This document shows, piece by piece, positions 43,895 through 52,955 of a stretch of DNA of 64,000 nt. Under the pieces are notes generated by a model that searched no databases, was not told the origin of the DNA, and saw only the letters and a list, made by a program, of their open reading frames with translations. A program made the translations under genes and the position numbers. The stretch lies in NCBI GenBank assembly GCA_035489435.1, contig DATHKG010000018.1; one strand, given 5' to 3'. This stretch comes from DATHKG01 sp035489435 (GTDB taxonomy: Bacteria > Bacteroidota > Bacteroidia > Chitinophagales > Chitinophagaceae). Every line of letters starts with the position of its first letter. The stretch's first letter is position 1.

Positions 43895-44692
43895 ATGGAT
43901 AAAAAAATTGCTATCATCGGCGGCGGAAACCTGGGCACTGCGATTGCACAGGGACTCATTCAAAGTGGTTTTACAGTCCCGGGTAATATTATCATTACTA
44001 AAAGAAACATACAAACGCTTACCGGTCTCGCGGAAAAAGGCGTTTTGGTCAGTGACAATAACGGCGAGGCGGCAAGATTTGCGGATCTGATCATCCTGGC
44101 GGTTAAACCTTTCCAGATAGATGAAATTCTTCTCGGCATAAGGGAAGACCTCGACGAGAAAAAACATCTGATTGTTTCCGTTATCACCGGCGTTGGCATC
44201 AAACATTTGAGGGATACACTGGCTAAACCAATTCCCATAGTGAGGGCTATGCCAAATACTGCGATCGCCATCCAGGAATCGATGACCTGCCTTTCAGCAC
44301 TAAGCGCAAACGCTGACCAGGTGCGATATATTGAAAACCTTTTCAGCCAACTCGGGAAAGTGGCGTGGATCGATGAAAAACTCATGGATGCGGCAACGGT
44401 TCTCGGTGCTTGTGGAACCGCTTTTGCCATGAGGTACATCCGGGCCAATATCCAGGGTGGTATTGAAATCGGATTTGATGCTGCCACGGCGAGCCTGATT
44501 GTAGCACAAACTGTAAAAGGAGCGGCTGATCTGTTGCTGAAAAACAAATCCCATCCTGAGCAGGAAATAGATAAGGTTACAACTCCAAAAGGATGTACTA
44601 TTGCAGGCTTAAACCAAATGGAGCACCAGGGTTTCAGTTCGTCATTGATACTGGGGATCGTTGCGAGCTTTGATAAAATACAGAAAGATTAA
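43895..44692 (+). CDS. proC: Pyrroline-5-carboxylate reductase
   Basis: 265 residues: NADPH motif IIGGGNLGTAIAQG at the N-terminus, ILAVKPFQ, VRAMPNTAIAIQESMT, and the C-terminal helix region PKGCTIAGL.MEHQGF typical of ProC (the pattern TPGGxT is TPKGCT here). It reduces pyrroline-5-carboxylate to proline. The Gly-Gly of the substrate loop is replaced by Lys-Gly, a mild deviation. A long gene-poor spacer follows. Confidence 0.95.
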   Translation: MDKKIAIIGGGNLGTAIAQGLIQSGFTVPGNIIITKRNIQTLTGLAEKGVLVSDNNGEAARFADLIILAVKPFQIDEILLGIREDLDEKKHLIVSVITGVGIKHLRDTLAKPIPIVRAMPNTAIAIQESMTCLSALSANADQVRYIENLFSQLGKVAWIDEKLMDAATVLGACGTAFAMRYIRANIQGGIEIGFDAATASLIVAQTVKGAADLLLKNKSHPEQEIDKVTTPKGCTIAGLNQMEHQGFSSSLILGIVASFDKIQKD

Positions 44693-44870
44693 TTACTTAA
44701 AATCTTATGTGAATTAACTGGTTCAGTTTTTGCTTCCCTTTTCCTGGTTGGGTATATATTTCCTATATTAAGAATTAATGGTATCCGTTTGGATGTTGAA
44801 ATAAATCTTCAGAAATTGCGTTTAAGTTCGTCGGAGATTTGTGCTGCAGGTTCTGATTAACTAATAGTCT

Positions 44871-45050
44871 ATGAGAAAAGAAAAGTTCAGCTACGTTATA
44901 TTATTGGCCGAAATTGTTGCAATAATATGGTTGCATTCGGTAAAAACATCTGATACTAAACATGTTAACACCGACCACCTCGTAAATATCAAAGCCAGTG
45001 TACCATCTCTGGCTCCTGAAATAAAGTATATCCAGGCTGTTCGAAGGTAA
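44871..45050 (+). CDS. Small predicted membrane-anchored protein
   Basis: A 59-residue frame: MRKEKFSYVILLAEIVAIIW begins with three basic residues and a hydrophobic segment, then a polar tail ends IKYIQAVRR. The basic-then-hydrophobic start suggests a membrane anchor or uncleaved signal. No family recognised; it stands alone in the proC-pyrG spacer. Composition looks coding, but comparison with relatives would be decisive. Confidence 0.5.
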   Translation: MRKEKFSYVILLAEIVAIIWLHSVKTSDTKHVNTDHLVNIKASVPSLAPEIKYIQAVRR

Positions 45051-45377
45051 AAAGCCAGGCTTCCATACCTGATGCAGATGCAGCTATTATCTTTCCTGGT
45101 CTCTTAATACACCAGGTTTCTTAAATTTTCCCCAACTCGGTTATCCGATTTTAACAGTCAGAAAATTTGACTTAGGTTTGCATGACCTTCAGGAATGATT
45201 CTACAAATGTTTCCGCCGGGTCGATGGGAGGGTGCATTAACGACCTTGATATTTTACAATCATCGCAGCGATTACCCCCTAAAATTACCTTGAAATATTT
45301 CCGGAGTTTGTTCACTCTCCGGTCCGATATTATTTGACTTATTAATAACTTATTCTTATAAATTTTAACCATCCGTC
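45051..45377. other. 327-bp spacer before pyrG
   Basis: No gene accepted. It contains a 6-bp stem CCGGAG/CTCCGG (45301-45322) about 55 bp before the pyrG ATG, a possible leader hairpin. No clear TAnnTTTG box and no tandem duplication were seen. A 66-codon minus-strand frame lies here but was rejected. Confidence 0.5.
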
Positions 45378-47027
45378 ATGGCTAAGTACATTTTTGTTAC
45401 CGGTGGGGTAACATCCTCCCTGGGTAAAGGTATTATTGCAGCTTCACTTGCCAAGCTTTTGCAGGCAAGGGGTTTGCGACCGACCATCCAGAAATTTGAT
45501 CCTTATATTAATGTTGATCCTGGTACATTAAATCCTTACGAACATGGCGAATGTTTTGTTACCGAAGACGGCGCTGAGACAGATCTTGATCTGGGTCACT
45601 ACGAACGATACCTCAATATATTCACTTCCCAGGCAAACAATGTTACCACGGGTAAAATTTACCAGACAGTAATCAATAAAGAACGTGAAGGATCTTACCT
45701 GGGGAAAACGGTACAGGTTGTACCGCATATTACAGATGAAATCAAAAGAAGGATGTTGTTGCTGGGCCAGAGCAACGAATTTGATATAATTATTACCGAG
45801 ATCGGGGGAACCGTGGGTGATATTGAAAGTTTACCATTTATCGAGGCACTGCGGCAGCTACAATGGGAGCTTCCCGAAGAAGATACGGTGGTTGTTCATC
45901 TGACCCTTATTCCTTATCTCAAAGCTGCCAAGGAACTGAAAACAAAACCGACCCAGCACAGTGTTAAAATGCTCAGCCAGGAAGGAGTTCATCCGGATAT
46001 TCTTGTTTGCCGAACTGAAGAGTCACTTTCGCCTGAAATACGGCGGAAAATTGCCTTGTTTTGTAATGTAAAACAGGAAGCGGTGATTGAAGCCATGGAT
46101 GCTAATTCCATTTATGAGGTTCCTTTGCTGATGATGAATGAGAAGCTGGACAAGATCTGCATGAAAAAACTAAACATCACTCAATACAATGAACCGGAAC
46201 TTTCACGCTGGAAGGAATTCCTGGACAAACTGAAATATCCTAAGAGCAGGGTCACCATTGGATTGATAGGAAAATACATTGAATTGCAGGATGCCTACAA
46301 GTCGATCCTCGAATCGTTTGTTCATGCCGGCGCAGTCAATGAGTGCAAGGTGCAGATCGTTAACGTGCACAGTGAATTTATTACTGATGAAAATGTTGCC
46401 GAAAAACTTCAGAATCTTGATGGTTTGCTGGTAGCGCCAGGATTTGGACACCGCGGGGTTGATGGTAAGATCACAGCCGTTAAATTTGCCCGCGAAAATA
46501 AGCTGCCGTTTTTCGGCATTTGCCTTGGTATGCAGATGGCCGTTATTGAATATGCCCAGGACGTGCTGAATCTCAAAGATGCTCATTCAACCGAAATGAG
46601 GCCGGATACACCAGACCCGGTAATTGACCTGATGGAAGAGCAAAAGAAAATTACTACCAAAGGCGGTACTATGCGCCTTGGTTCATACCCATGTGAACTG
46701 AAAGAGGGTTCACTGGCCAGGCAGATTTACGGAGTTCCCCTGATCAACGAAAGACACCGTCACCGCTGGGAGTTCAATAATAAATACCTGAACCAGTTCG
46801 AAGAAGCCGGAATGGTTGCCAGTGGCAAAAACCCCGAAAGTGGCCTGGTTGAGATCATTGAGCTGCCCGAACACCCGTTTTTTATTGGAGTTCAGTATCA
46901 TCCGGAGCTGAAAAGCACTGTAGAAAATCCACAGCCTGTATTCGTTCATTTCATCAAAGCGGCTAAGGAATATGCCGAATTGAAGCTGGCTATGAAAAAT
47001 CCGCAGCTGCAAAGTGAAATGATCTGA
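45378..47027 (+). CDS. pyrG: CTP synthase
   Basis: 549 residues. The synthetase half starts AKYIFVTGGVTSSLGKGIIA and has EHGECFVTEDGAETDLDLGH, ITEIGGTVGDIES and the KTKPTQHSVK site. The glutaminase half (from about 300) contains LLVAPGFGHRGV, the nucleophile in FFGICLGMQ, and VQYHPE. It makes CTP from UTP and glutamine. yidC follows 44 bp later with its own promoter box. Confidence 0.98.
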   Translation: MAKYIFVTGGVTSSLGKGIIAASLAKLLQARGLRPTIQKFDPYINVDPGTLNPYEHGECFVTEDGAETDLDLGHYERYLNIFTSQANNVTTGKIYQTVINKEREGSYLGKTVQVVPHITDEIKRRMLLLGQSNEFDIIITEIGGTVGDIESLPFIEALRQLQWELPEEDTVVVHLTLIPYLKAAKELKTKPTQHSVKMLSQEGVHPDILVCRTEESLSPEIRRKIALFCNVKQEAVIEAMDANSIYEVPLLMMNEKLDKICMKKLNITQYNEPELSRWKEFLDKLKYPKSRVTIGLIGKYIELQDAYKSILESFVHAGAVNECKVQIVNVHSEFITDENVAEKLQNLDGLLVAPGFGHRGVDGKITAVKFARENKLPFFGICLGMQMAVIEYAQDVLNLKDAHSTEMRPDTPDPVIDLMEEQKKITTKGGTMRLGSYPCELKEGSLARQIYGVPLINERHRHRWEFNNKYLNQFEEAGMVASGKNPESGLVEIIELPEHPFFIGVQYHPELKSTVENPQPVFVHFIKAAKEYAELKLAMKNPQLQSEMI

Positions 47028-47039
47028 TTGGCAAACCCC

Positions 47040-47047
47040 TATATTTG
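47040..47047 (+). promoter_or_regulatory. Bacteroidota -7 box TATATTTG for yidC
   Basis: An exact TAnnTTTG element followed by GCAC, about 25 bp upstream of yidC. The -33 region has no clear TTTG. Confidence 0.55.
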
Positions 47048-47071
47048 CACTCCTTAAATTAATTTTTCATA

Positions 47072-48913
47072 ATGGGCAGTATGGACCGCAATACGGTAAT
47101 AGGCTTTGTGTTATTGGCCGGGTTACTTTTTGTTTACTTATATCTTTCTACACAGAATAGTAAAGATTTAGCTTATGCGCAACAAAAAGAAAAGGATTCC
47201 CTTGCTTTTGTGCAGCGTGTAAAGGATTCAATGGCAGTAATCCGGGATACGAATTCAGTGGCGGGTGTCGCCCCAGACACCTCCGCTATATTAAAGACAG
47301 CGGGAAAAGAAGAAACCACCGTAGTGGAGAATGAAGTGATAAAAATTACCTTTTCCAATAAAGGAGGTCAGCCACGAACCGTTCAACTTAAAAAATACAA
47401 ATCACTCAGGGATAGTTCACCTGTTGTATTAAACAGTACTTCATTTGACAGGATATCTTATGCTGTGAATACAGGTCCAAACCAGTCTTCGCAGGTGGCA
47501 GATCTGTATTTCAATGCACCAACTGTTACCAGGACTCCTGACAATGGTCAATCAATCATTTTTACACTTCCCGCAGGTAATAATGGCGAACTGATCACGC
47601 ACCAGTTCCTTCTTAAATCCGGCTCTTATATGCTGGATTGGAACGTGCAGATGAACGGTGCCGATAAGTTGCTGACCCAGGGTGCATTTAACCTAACCTG
47701 GAATGCCAGGCCTCTATCCAAGGAAGAAGATGCCAAGTATGAAAGATTACAGTCCAATATCTGTTTCGTTGAAGACAACGATTTTGATTATATCATGCAA
47801 AAGACTGAGCATAAATTTGAAAAGCCCGTTCAATGGGTAAGTGTGGCTCAGCAGTTTTTTAATACAACCCTGATCGCAAAAGATAATTTCAATAGCGGGG
47901 AAGTGCGGTGGGTGAGATCCCCGGATACGGCTCTATCAATTGCGGAAGTGACAACCAATCTTCAGAAAAAACTACCCTTAACCGCACAGGCATCTGTTCC
48001 CCTGCAATTGTATTTCGGACCGAACGATTATACCATCCTGAAACAACAGGCCGAAGACATGGACAAGATCGTTAACCTTGGCCGCGACATGTATGCATTT
48101 GTGAGGCCGATCAACAAATATATCATCATGCCTGTGTTTGATTTTTTCAGATCATTCGCAGGTAGTTTAGGCATAGTTATTTTACTGCTCACGCTCGTTA
48201 TACGCCTGGTGACTTCGCCATTGGTTTATACCAGTTATCTCAGCGGTGCCAAGATGAAGGCTTTAAGGCCGGAGATTGAAAAGATGAAGGCAAGACTTGG
48301 TAATGATCAGCAGGCTGTCGGAATGGAGCAGATGAAGCTTTTCAGAGAAGCTGGTGTGAATCCACTGGGAGGTTGTATCCCGGCATTATTACAGATTCCG
48401 ATCTTCTTTGCACTTTATAGCTTCTTCAACTCAAATATAGCATTGCGGGGTGAAAGTTTTCTCTGGGCAAACAATCTTGCATCATATGATGTAATTGCGC
48501 GTTTGCCATTCACCATCCCGTATTTCGGCGACCACATCAGTTTATTTACCCTGCTGGCTGTATTAACAAGCTTTTTGATTTCGATATATAACATGAACAT
48601 GACGCCGGATCAAAGCAATCCTGCGCTCAAATACATGCCTTATATCTTTCCATTTATCATGCTGTTTATCTTCAACAGCCTGCCTTCAGCACTGACCTGG
48701 TATTATACAGTTTCAAACATCATTACCCTGTTATTGCAGTTTACCATCAATAATTATATTATTGACCACGATAAGATCCTCGCTAAGATTGAGGAGAACC
48801 GGAAAAAGCCAAAGGTTAAATCCAAATGGCAGGAGCGTCTTGAACAGGTTCAGGAGACCCAGAAGAAGGCTCAGGAAGTGAAAACGAAGGGTAGTAGTAG
48901 TTCTAAGAGATAA
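47072..48913 (+). CDS. yidC: Membrane protein insertase YidC
   Basis: 613 residues. A first membrane segment (VIGFVLLAGLLFVYLYLS) is followed by a large periplasmic domain and the conserved insertase core from about 355 on (SLGIVILLLTLVIRLVTSPL, PLGGCIPALLQIPIFFALYS), with a Lys-rich tail. It inserts membrane proteins with or after Sec. ATG 47081 (MDRNTVIGF) is an equally good start and gives the form usual in Bacteroidota. Two hairpins that could terminate transcription follow. Confidence 0.96.
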   Translation: MGSMDRNTVIGFVLLAGLLFVYLYLSTQNSKDLAYAQQKEKDSLAFVQRVKDSMAVIRDTNSVAGVAPDTSAILKTAGKEETTVVENEVIKITFSNKGGQPRTVQLKKYKSLRDSSPVVLNSTSFDRISYAVNTGPNQSSQVADLYFNAPTVTRTPDNGQSIIFTLPAGNNGELITHQFLLKSGSYMLDWNVQMNGADKLLTQGAFNLTWNARPLSKEEDAKYERLQSNICFVEDNDFDYIMQKTEHKFEKPVQWVSVAQQFFNTTLIAKDNFNSGEVRWVRSPDTALSIAEVTTNLQKKLPLTAQASVPLQLYFGPNDYTILKQQAEDMDKIVNLGRDMYAFVRPINKYIIMPVFDFFRSFAGSLGIVILLLTLVIRLVTSPLVYTSYLSGAKMKALRPEIEKMKARLGNDQQAVGMEQMKLFREAGVNPLGGCIPALLQIPIFFALYSFFNSNIALRGESFLWANNLASYDVIARLPFTIPYFGDHISLFTLLAVLTSFLISIYNMNMTPDQSNPALKYMPYIFPFIMLFIFNSLPSALTWYYTVSNIITLLLQFTINNYIIDHDKILAKIEENRKKPKVKSKWQERLEQVQETQKKAQEVKTKGSSSSKR

Positions 48914-48931
48914 CTGATACTTACATCGCCG

Positions 48932-48952
48932 CCGCAACTGTGCGGATTTTGA
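48932..48952 (+). terminator. Small hairpin after yidC
   Basis: CCGCA-ACTG-TGCGG followed by ATTTT; a short GC stem 19 bp after the stop. Confidence 0.5.
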
Positions 48953-48966
48953 TAATTTTTTGTGAA

Positions 48967-49006
48967 GGGCCTGCTTTGATTCTGGTAATTAAGGCAGGTC
49001 TTTGAC
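48967..49006 (+). terminator. Second hairpin after yidC
   Basis: An 11-bp stem with two wobble pairs (AGGCCTGCTTT-like left arm, AAGGCAGGTCT right arm) around a 13-base loop, followed by TT; weaker than the first. Confidence 0.4.
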
Positions 49007-49058
49007 TTTATGACAACGATTCCGTAGTTTGTAACGTCTTATATATGTTATCATTAAC

Positions 49059-49727
49059 ATGAACGCTTACATGAAAAATATCAGCCTGATTCTGTTTTTC
49101 ACCCTGGCAATCTTTTCCATGCCGGCTTATAGTCAGAAAAAAGTTTCTGAGTTAACGTTAGTTTATGATGCGGCTATAACCTCCGGCAGCCCTCAGCCAA
49201 AGATGGCCGATGCATTTGATGGAGCAACAACAACAGTGTATCTGAAAGGAAATCTTAGCCGTTCTGAAATGGTTAGTGCACTATTTTCGTCCGCGACTAT
49301 TCATGATTCAAGAACGGGTTCGGCTGTGGTTCTCCGTGAGGTGAGTGGTCAGAAGTTACTCATAAGGTTATCACCTGATAACTGGAGCCAGAAGAACAAA
49401 AGATACGATGGAATTACTTTTACAAATACAAACGAAACCAAGCAGATTGCAGGATATAACTGTATAAAAGCAGAAGCAAAATTATCAGACGGATCTACGT
49501 TTATCGTCTATTATACTCCCGAAATTGTCCCTGAAAACAAGGACTATGATTACCAGTTTAAGAACCTTAACGGGCTTCCTCTTGAGTATGAGCTTAGCCA
49601 GGGTAAGTTCCGGATTAAGTATACTGTTTCAAGGATCAATCTTAATCCCGTGCCCGCTTCACGTTTCGATGTTCCAAAAACAGGATACCGGGAAATGACC
49701 TATGAAGAAAGCAAGCAGATGAATTAG
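49059..49727 (+). CDS. Secreted hypothetical protein, GLPGLI/DUF4412-like
   Basis: 222 residues with a signal peptide ending PAYSQKK (about residue 27; ATG 49071 would be an alternative start). The rest has alternating beta-strands with TKQIAGYNCIKAEAKLSDGS, FIVYYTPEI and NLNGLPLEYEL, a pattern found in Bacteroidota periplasmic DUF4412/GLPGLI proteins. The function of that family is unknown. The gene stands alone between terminators. Confidence 0.7.
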   Translation: MNAYMKNISLILFFTLAIFSMPAYSQKKVSELTLVYDAAITSGSPQPKMADAFDGATTTVYLKGNLSRSEMVSALFSSATIHDSRTGSAVVLREVSGQKLLIRLSPDNWSQKNKRYDGITFTNTNETKQIAGYNCIKAEAKLSDGSTFIVYYTPEIVPENKDYDYQFKNLNGLPLEYELSQGKFRIKYTVSRINLNPVPASRFDVPKTGYREMTYEESKQMN

Positions 49728-49751
49728 GTTAAAACCAGGACCCGGAAGGGC

Positions 49752-49790
49752 AAAAAAAATGATTGTTCAAGGAACAATCAATCTCTTTTA
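49752..49790. terminator. Bidirectional terminator
   Basis: TGATTGTTC-AAG-GAACAATCA is a 9-bp perfect stem with A-run to the left and TCTCTTTT to the right, between two convergent genes. Confidence 0.75.
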
Positions 49791-49836
49791 AGCATTGCTG
49801 ACTAACGGGAACTGGAGGGCAATCTCTTTCGAAAAC

Positions 49837-50181
49837 TTATTTGTGAAGGTTTATCTTAACATCTACCAGGCTAAGATTTGACTTCTGGCTCTTTGTGAGA
49901 TTGATCCGGTGTTGATTCGGAAGAATATAAATCACATTGCCTTTCTGATATGTAACCAGTGAGTTAAGATTCATTGATGACTTATTCTTCTGGCTGGAAG
50001 TAATAAAGCTTCCTGAATAACTAACCCCGGACCTCATGGAGAAACCGGTAGAAGTTTTGATCGGAGCGAATTCAGGATTAAAAAGCTTGTTACTTTTTTT
50101 CTTGATTCCACCACCAGTGCTGGCCAATGCAAGAGCAACAACCCCTATAAATGAGAGAGAGACTATTGATTTTTTTAGCAT
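49837..50181 (-). CDS. Secreted small hypothetical protein
   Basis: 114 residues from ATG 50181 (longer starts only add residues before the signal). Signal peptide: KKSIVSLSFIGVVALALAS. The mature part is Ser/Lys/Asn-rich with KNKSSMNLNSLVTYQKGNVI and YILPNQHRINL; no family recognised. It is isolated, with a 372-bp spacer on its start side. Confidence 0.65.
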   Translation of the reverse strand: MLKKSIVSLSFIGVVALALASTGGGIKKKSNKLFNPEFAPIKTSTGFSMRSGVSYSGSFITSSQKNKSSMNLNSLVTYQKGNVIYILPNQHRINLTKSQKSNLSLVDVKINLHK

Positions 50182-50553
50182 GTGGTTAAATTTTAGCGTA
50201 AATGTTTCTTGCATCGTGAACAAAAATATAATTTTTTTTGGGAACTTTTTAACCCTTTATAAAAAAGATTAGTATTGTTTTAACGGGCAGGCCCGGAAAA
50301 AGTTACAGGATTCTATAAAAAGATGATCATTTATGTGGTGGAATCGTTGCATAAACACCTAGTTTATTTTCCGAATTTTGTAAAACACTGAAAATGATGT
50401 AATTAATTAGGCGGTGAATAATTTGGTGCTATTGTAAATTAATCCGGTTTTAATCCAAAACCCGGCAGTTATAATTATCAACATTTGTCAACAACAATTA
50501 CTTGGATAAAGTGAATGGATAAAGTACTTTACATAAACCTATTTCATAAATAG
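50182..50553. other. 372-bp spacer before the TPR gene
   Basis: AT-rich divergent region. It holds an imperfect inverted repeat (CCGGTTTT and AAAACCCGG, about 50444-50465) and a 10-bp direct repeat TGGATAAAGT at 50503 and 50516 (period 13). No gene seen; no clear -7 box. Confidence 0.5.
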
Positions 50554-51975
50554 ATGAAAGAAAACCCATCTCGGCAGGACAATGAGGAAATAAGGGAATT
50601 GGTAAAGGTGTTCCAGAACTTAAAAGCTGGACGCGGACATTCATTCCTTGAAGAAGAGGCTTTTGAAAAGATCATAGATTATTTCGATGATGTGGAAGAT
50701 CTCGCCCAGGCCATCGAAGCCGCAGAACTCGGGATAGAGCAATACCCTTACAGCGGCAGCCTTCTGATCAAAAAGGCAGATTTACTGATTGCTACCCGTA
50801 AATACCAGGAAGCACTGACCATTCTCGGCCATGCAGAACTGCTGGACAGCAACGATATCAATCTTTATATACTGAAAACAGATGCCTACCTGGCGCTTGA
50901 TCAGCAGGAGAAAGCGGTGGTATTGCTGGAGAATGCCCTGACCTTGTTCGAGGGACAGGAGAAAATTGAAATGTTATTCGAACTGGCTGATGTTTATGAT
51001 GACTATGAAGAATTTGATAAAATCTTTGATTGTCTTAAGCTGATACTTGACCAGGATCCGAACAACGAAGAAGCCTTGTATAAAATTTGTTTCTGGACTG
51101 ATTTCACCGGGCGAAACGAAGAAAGTATCCGGCTGCACCAGAAAATCATCGAGGATTTTCCATATAGCGAGCTTGCCTGGTTTAACCTGGCAGCTGCATA
51201 CCAGGGACTTAAATTATATGAGAAATCCATTGATGCTTACAAATACGCCGTAGCGATCGACGAGAAGTTTGATTATGCATATCGTAACATGGGAGATGCA
51301 TATATCCGGCTGCGAAAATATAAGGATGCGGTAGAAGCACTTGAACGCGTGCTTGAGTTATCGCGTCCCGAAGATGTGATTTATGAGGCAATTGGTCATT
51401 GCTACGACCGGATGAAAAATTATGCGCAGGCCAGGTTTTATTACCGCAAGGCTTCCCACCTTAACCAGGAAGACAGTAAATTATACTATAAGATAGCCTG
51501 TACTTATATAAACGAACATCAGTGGGTGATGGCAATCAAACAACTTGAAACGGCCATGCAGATCCAGAAGATGCAGCCTGAATATAATCTGGCCATGGGT
51601 GAGTGCAAAATGCAATTACAGGAATATAAGGAGGCGATCCAGTATTTCTCAAACGTCGTAAGACAAAGGCCAAGAAATGTATTTAGCTGGGAGGCGCTAA
51701 TCAGGTGTCTTTACAAAGGTAAATACTATGATGAAGCACTCGAGCAGGTGAAAACTGCATTAAAGCTTACTGATGGTAAACCCATTTTCTATTATTATCT
51801 CACCGCCGTTTATCTTGAGATCGGAAAATCAAAAGAAGCCTTGCTACAATTGGAAAAAGCGATGAGCAAAGCTCCTAAACTTCTCAAAAAACTGGTTGAT
51901 CTGAATCCATCTATTTTGCAGAATCAACAGGTGATCGACATTGTTGCACGTTACAAAAAGAACAGGGCGATTTGA
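50554..51975 (+). CDS. Tetratricopeptide repeat protein
   Basis: 473 residues without signal peptide. From about residue 40 to the end it is a row of roughly ten TPR units (helix pairs with the W/L-G/A/F-A-P pattern, for example LAWFNLAAAYQGLKLYEKSI, YAYRNMGDAYIRLRKYKDAV and YNLAMGECKMQLQEYKEAIQ). It is expected to be a cytoplasmic scaffold. Very similar large TPR proteins are common in Chitinophagaceae, but no partner is indicated here. Confidence 0.9.
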   Translation: MKENPSRQDNEEIRELVKVFQNLKAGRGHSFLEEEAFEKIIDYFDDVEDLAQAIEAAELGIEQYPYSGSLLIKKADLLIATRKYQEALTILGHAELLDSNDINLYILKTDAYLALDQQEKAVVLLENALTLFEGQEKIEMLFELADVYDDYEEFDKIFDCLKLILDQDPNNEEALYKICFWTDFTGRNEESIRLHQKIIEDFPYSELAWFNLAAAYQGLKLYEKSIDAYKYAVAIDEKFDYAYRNMGDAYIRLRKYKDAVEALERVLELSRPEDVIYEAIGHCYDRMKNYAQARFYYRKASHLNQEDSKLYYKIACTYINEHQWVMAIKQLETAMQIQKMQPEYNLAMGECKMQLQEYKEAIQYFSNVVRQRPRNVFSWEALIRCLYKGKYYDEALEQVKTALKLTDGKPIFYYYLTAVYLEIGKSKEALLQLEKAMSKAPKLLKKLVDLNPSILQNQQVIDIVARYKKNRAI

Positions 51976-52075
51976 TTGCCCGCATAATTTCTCGCATATA
52001 CTGCACGTTTACCCAACCTTATCAGCTCTTTATTCCCTCAATACTTCTTTTAACGATTGCTATCGATTTCTTGAC

Positions 52076-52083
52076 TATTTTTG
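52076..52083 (+). promoter_or_regulatory. Bacteroidota promoter for the ComA-like gene
   Basis: TATTTTTG is an exact -7 box; TTG at 52057-52059 is 16 bp before it, close to the -33 position. The ATG is 37 bp downstream. Confidence 0.55.
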
Positions 52084-52120
52084 CCGCGTTTTAAAATTGT
52101 AAAGTGAAAACAAGCAAGGC

Positions 52121-52891
52121 ATGAATTTTAATCTTACGCAGATCCCGGACAGAACCCAAAGACCCCGTACGCATGGACTCACGATGGTGATGGATAAAGG
52201 GTTAAGTATCCAGGAGGTTCATAATTTTCTAAGTGTTTCTTCTCCACATGTCGATATCGTAAAACTTGGATTTGGTACTTCTTTCGTTACTCCTAATCTT
52301 AAGGAAAAACTGGAAGTTTACCGCGATCATAACATGCCTATCTATTTTGGCGGAACCTTATTTGAAGCTTTCCTGATTCGAAATCAATTTGAAGATTATA
52401 TCAGTATCTGTAGCGAATTCGGTGTAAGTTTTATGGAAGTCAGTGATGGTTCCATCAATATTCCCCATGCAGAAAAATGCGGCTATATCGAAAAACTTAC
52501 CAAACATGGTACAGTGCTTAGCGAAGTTGGCAGCAAGGATGCCGCACATATCATACCTCCTTATAAGTGGATAGAACTGATGAGGGCAGAACTCTCGGCC
52601 GGCTCAACTTATGTTATTGCTGAAGCCAGGGAAGCTGGTAATGTTGGTATCTACCGTGGCAGTGGTGAAGTAAGGGAAGGACTGGTACAGGAAATCCTTA
52701 CCCAGATTCCTGAAGAAAAGATTATATGGGAAGCACCACAAAAAACACAACAATTATATTTTATAGAATTGATCGGTTGCAATGTTAACCTTGGAAATAT
52801 TGCCCCTACCGAAGTTTTGCCGCTCGAAGCTATGCGGATAGGCTTGCGTGGAGATACCTTTGACTTGTTTCTTCACAAACAAAATGTTTGA
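52121..52891 (+). CDS. comA: Phosphosulfolactate synthase (ComA-like)
   Basis: 256 residues. TIM-barrel with the family pattern: DIVKLGFGTSF, PIYFGGTLFEAFLI, FMEVSDGSINIP, EVGSKDAAHII, VIAEAREAGNVGIY, WEAPQKTQQLYFI and NLGNIAPTEVLPLEAMRIGL. ComA adds sulfite to phosphoenolpyruvate to give phosphosulfolactate. In methanogens this begins coenzyme M synthesis; in this organism a sulfonate or sulfonolipid (capnine-type) precursor is more likely, an inference only. The stop lies in a 15-bp duplication; aroE follows. Confidence 0.9.
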   Translation: MNFNLTQIPDRTQRPRTHGLTMVMDKGLSIQEVHNFLSVSSPHVDIVKLGFGTSFVTPNLKEKLEVYRDHNMPIYFGGTLFEAFLIRNQFEDYISICSEFGVSFMEVSDGSINIPHAEKCGYIEKLTKHGTVLSEVGSKDAAHIIPPYKWIELMRAELSAGSTYVIAEAREAGNVGIYRGSGEVREGLVQEILTQIPEEKIIWEAPQKTQQLYFIELIGCNVNLGNIAPTEVLPLEAMRIGLRGDTFDLFLHKQNV

Positions 52892-52911
52892 TGGATACAA
52901 AATGTTTGATG
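52879..52911. repeat. Duplication across the comA stop, period 18
   Basis: ACAAAATGTTTGATG at 52879 and 52897. The first copy contains the TGA; the 18-bp period keeps the second TGA in frame. Confidence 0.92.
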
Positions 52912-52955
52912 AATAAGTTGTACGATGCGCAGGCAAAAAAAATAATAAGGAACGG

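Noticed and set aside
43960..44547. 195-codon frame antisense to proC
   Set aside because: ProC is unmistakable on the plus strand; the antisense translation has no family pattern.
45172..45372. 66-codon minus-strand frame before pyrG
   Set aside because: No family and no start signal; it covers the likely pyrG leader. A competing plus-strand frame of 51 codons is equally weak.
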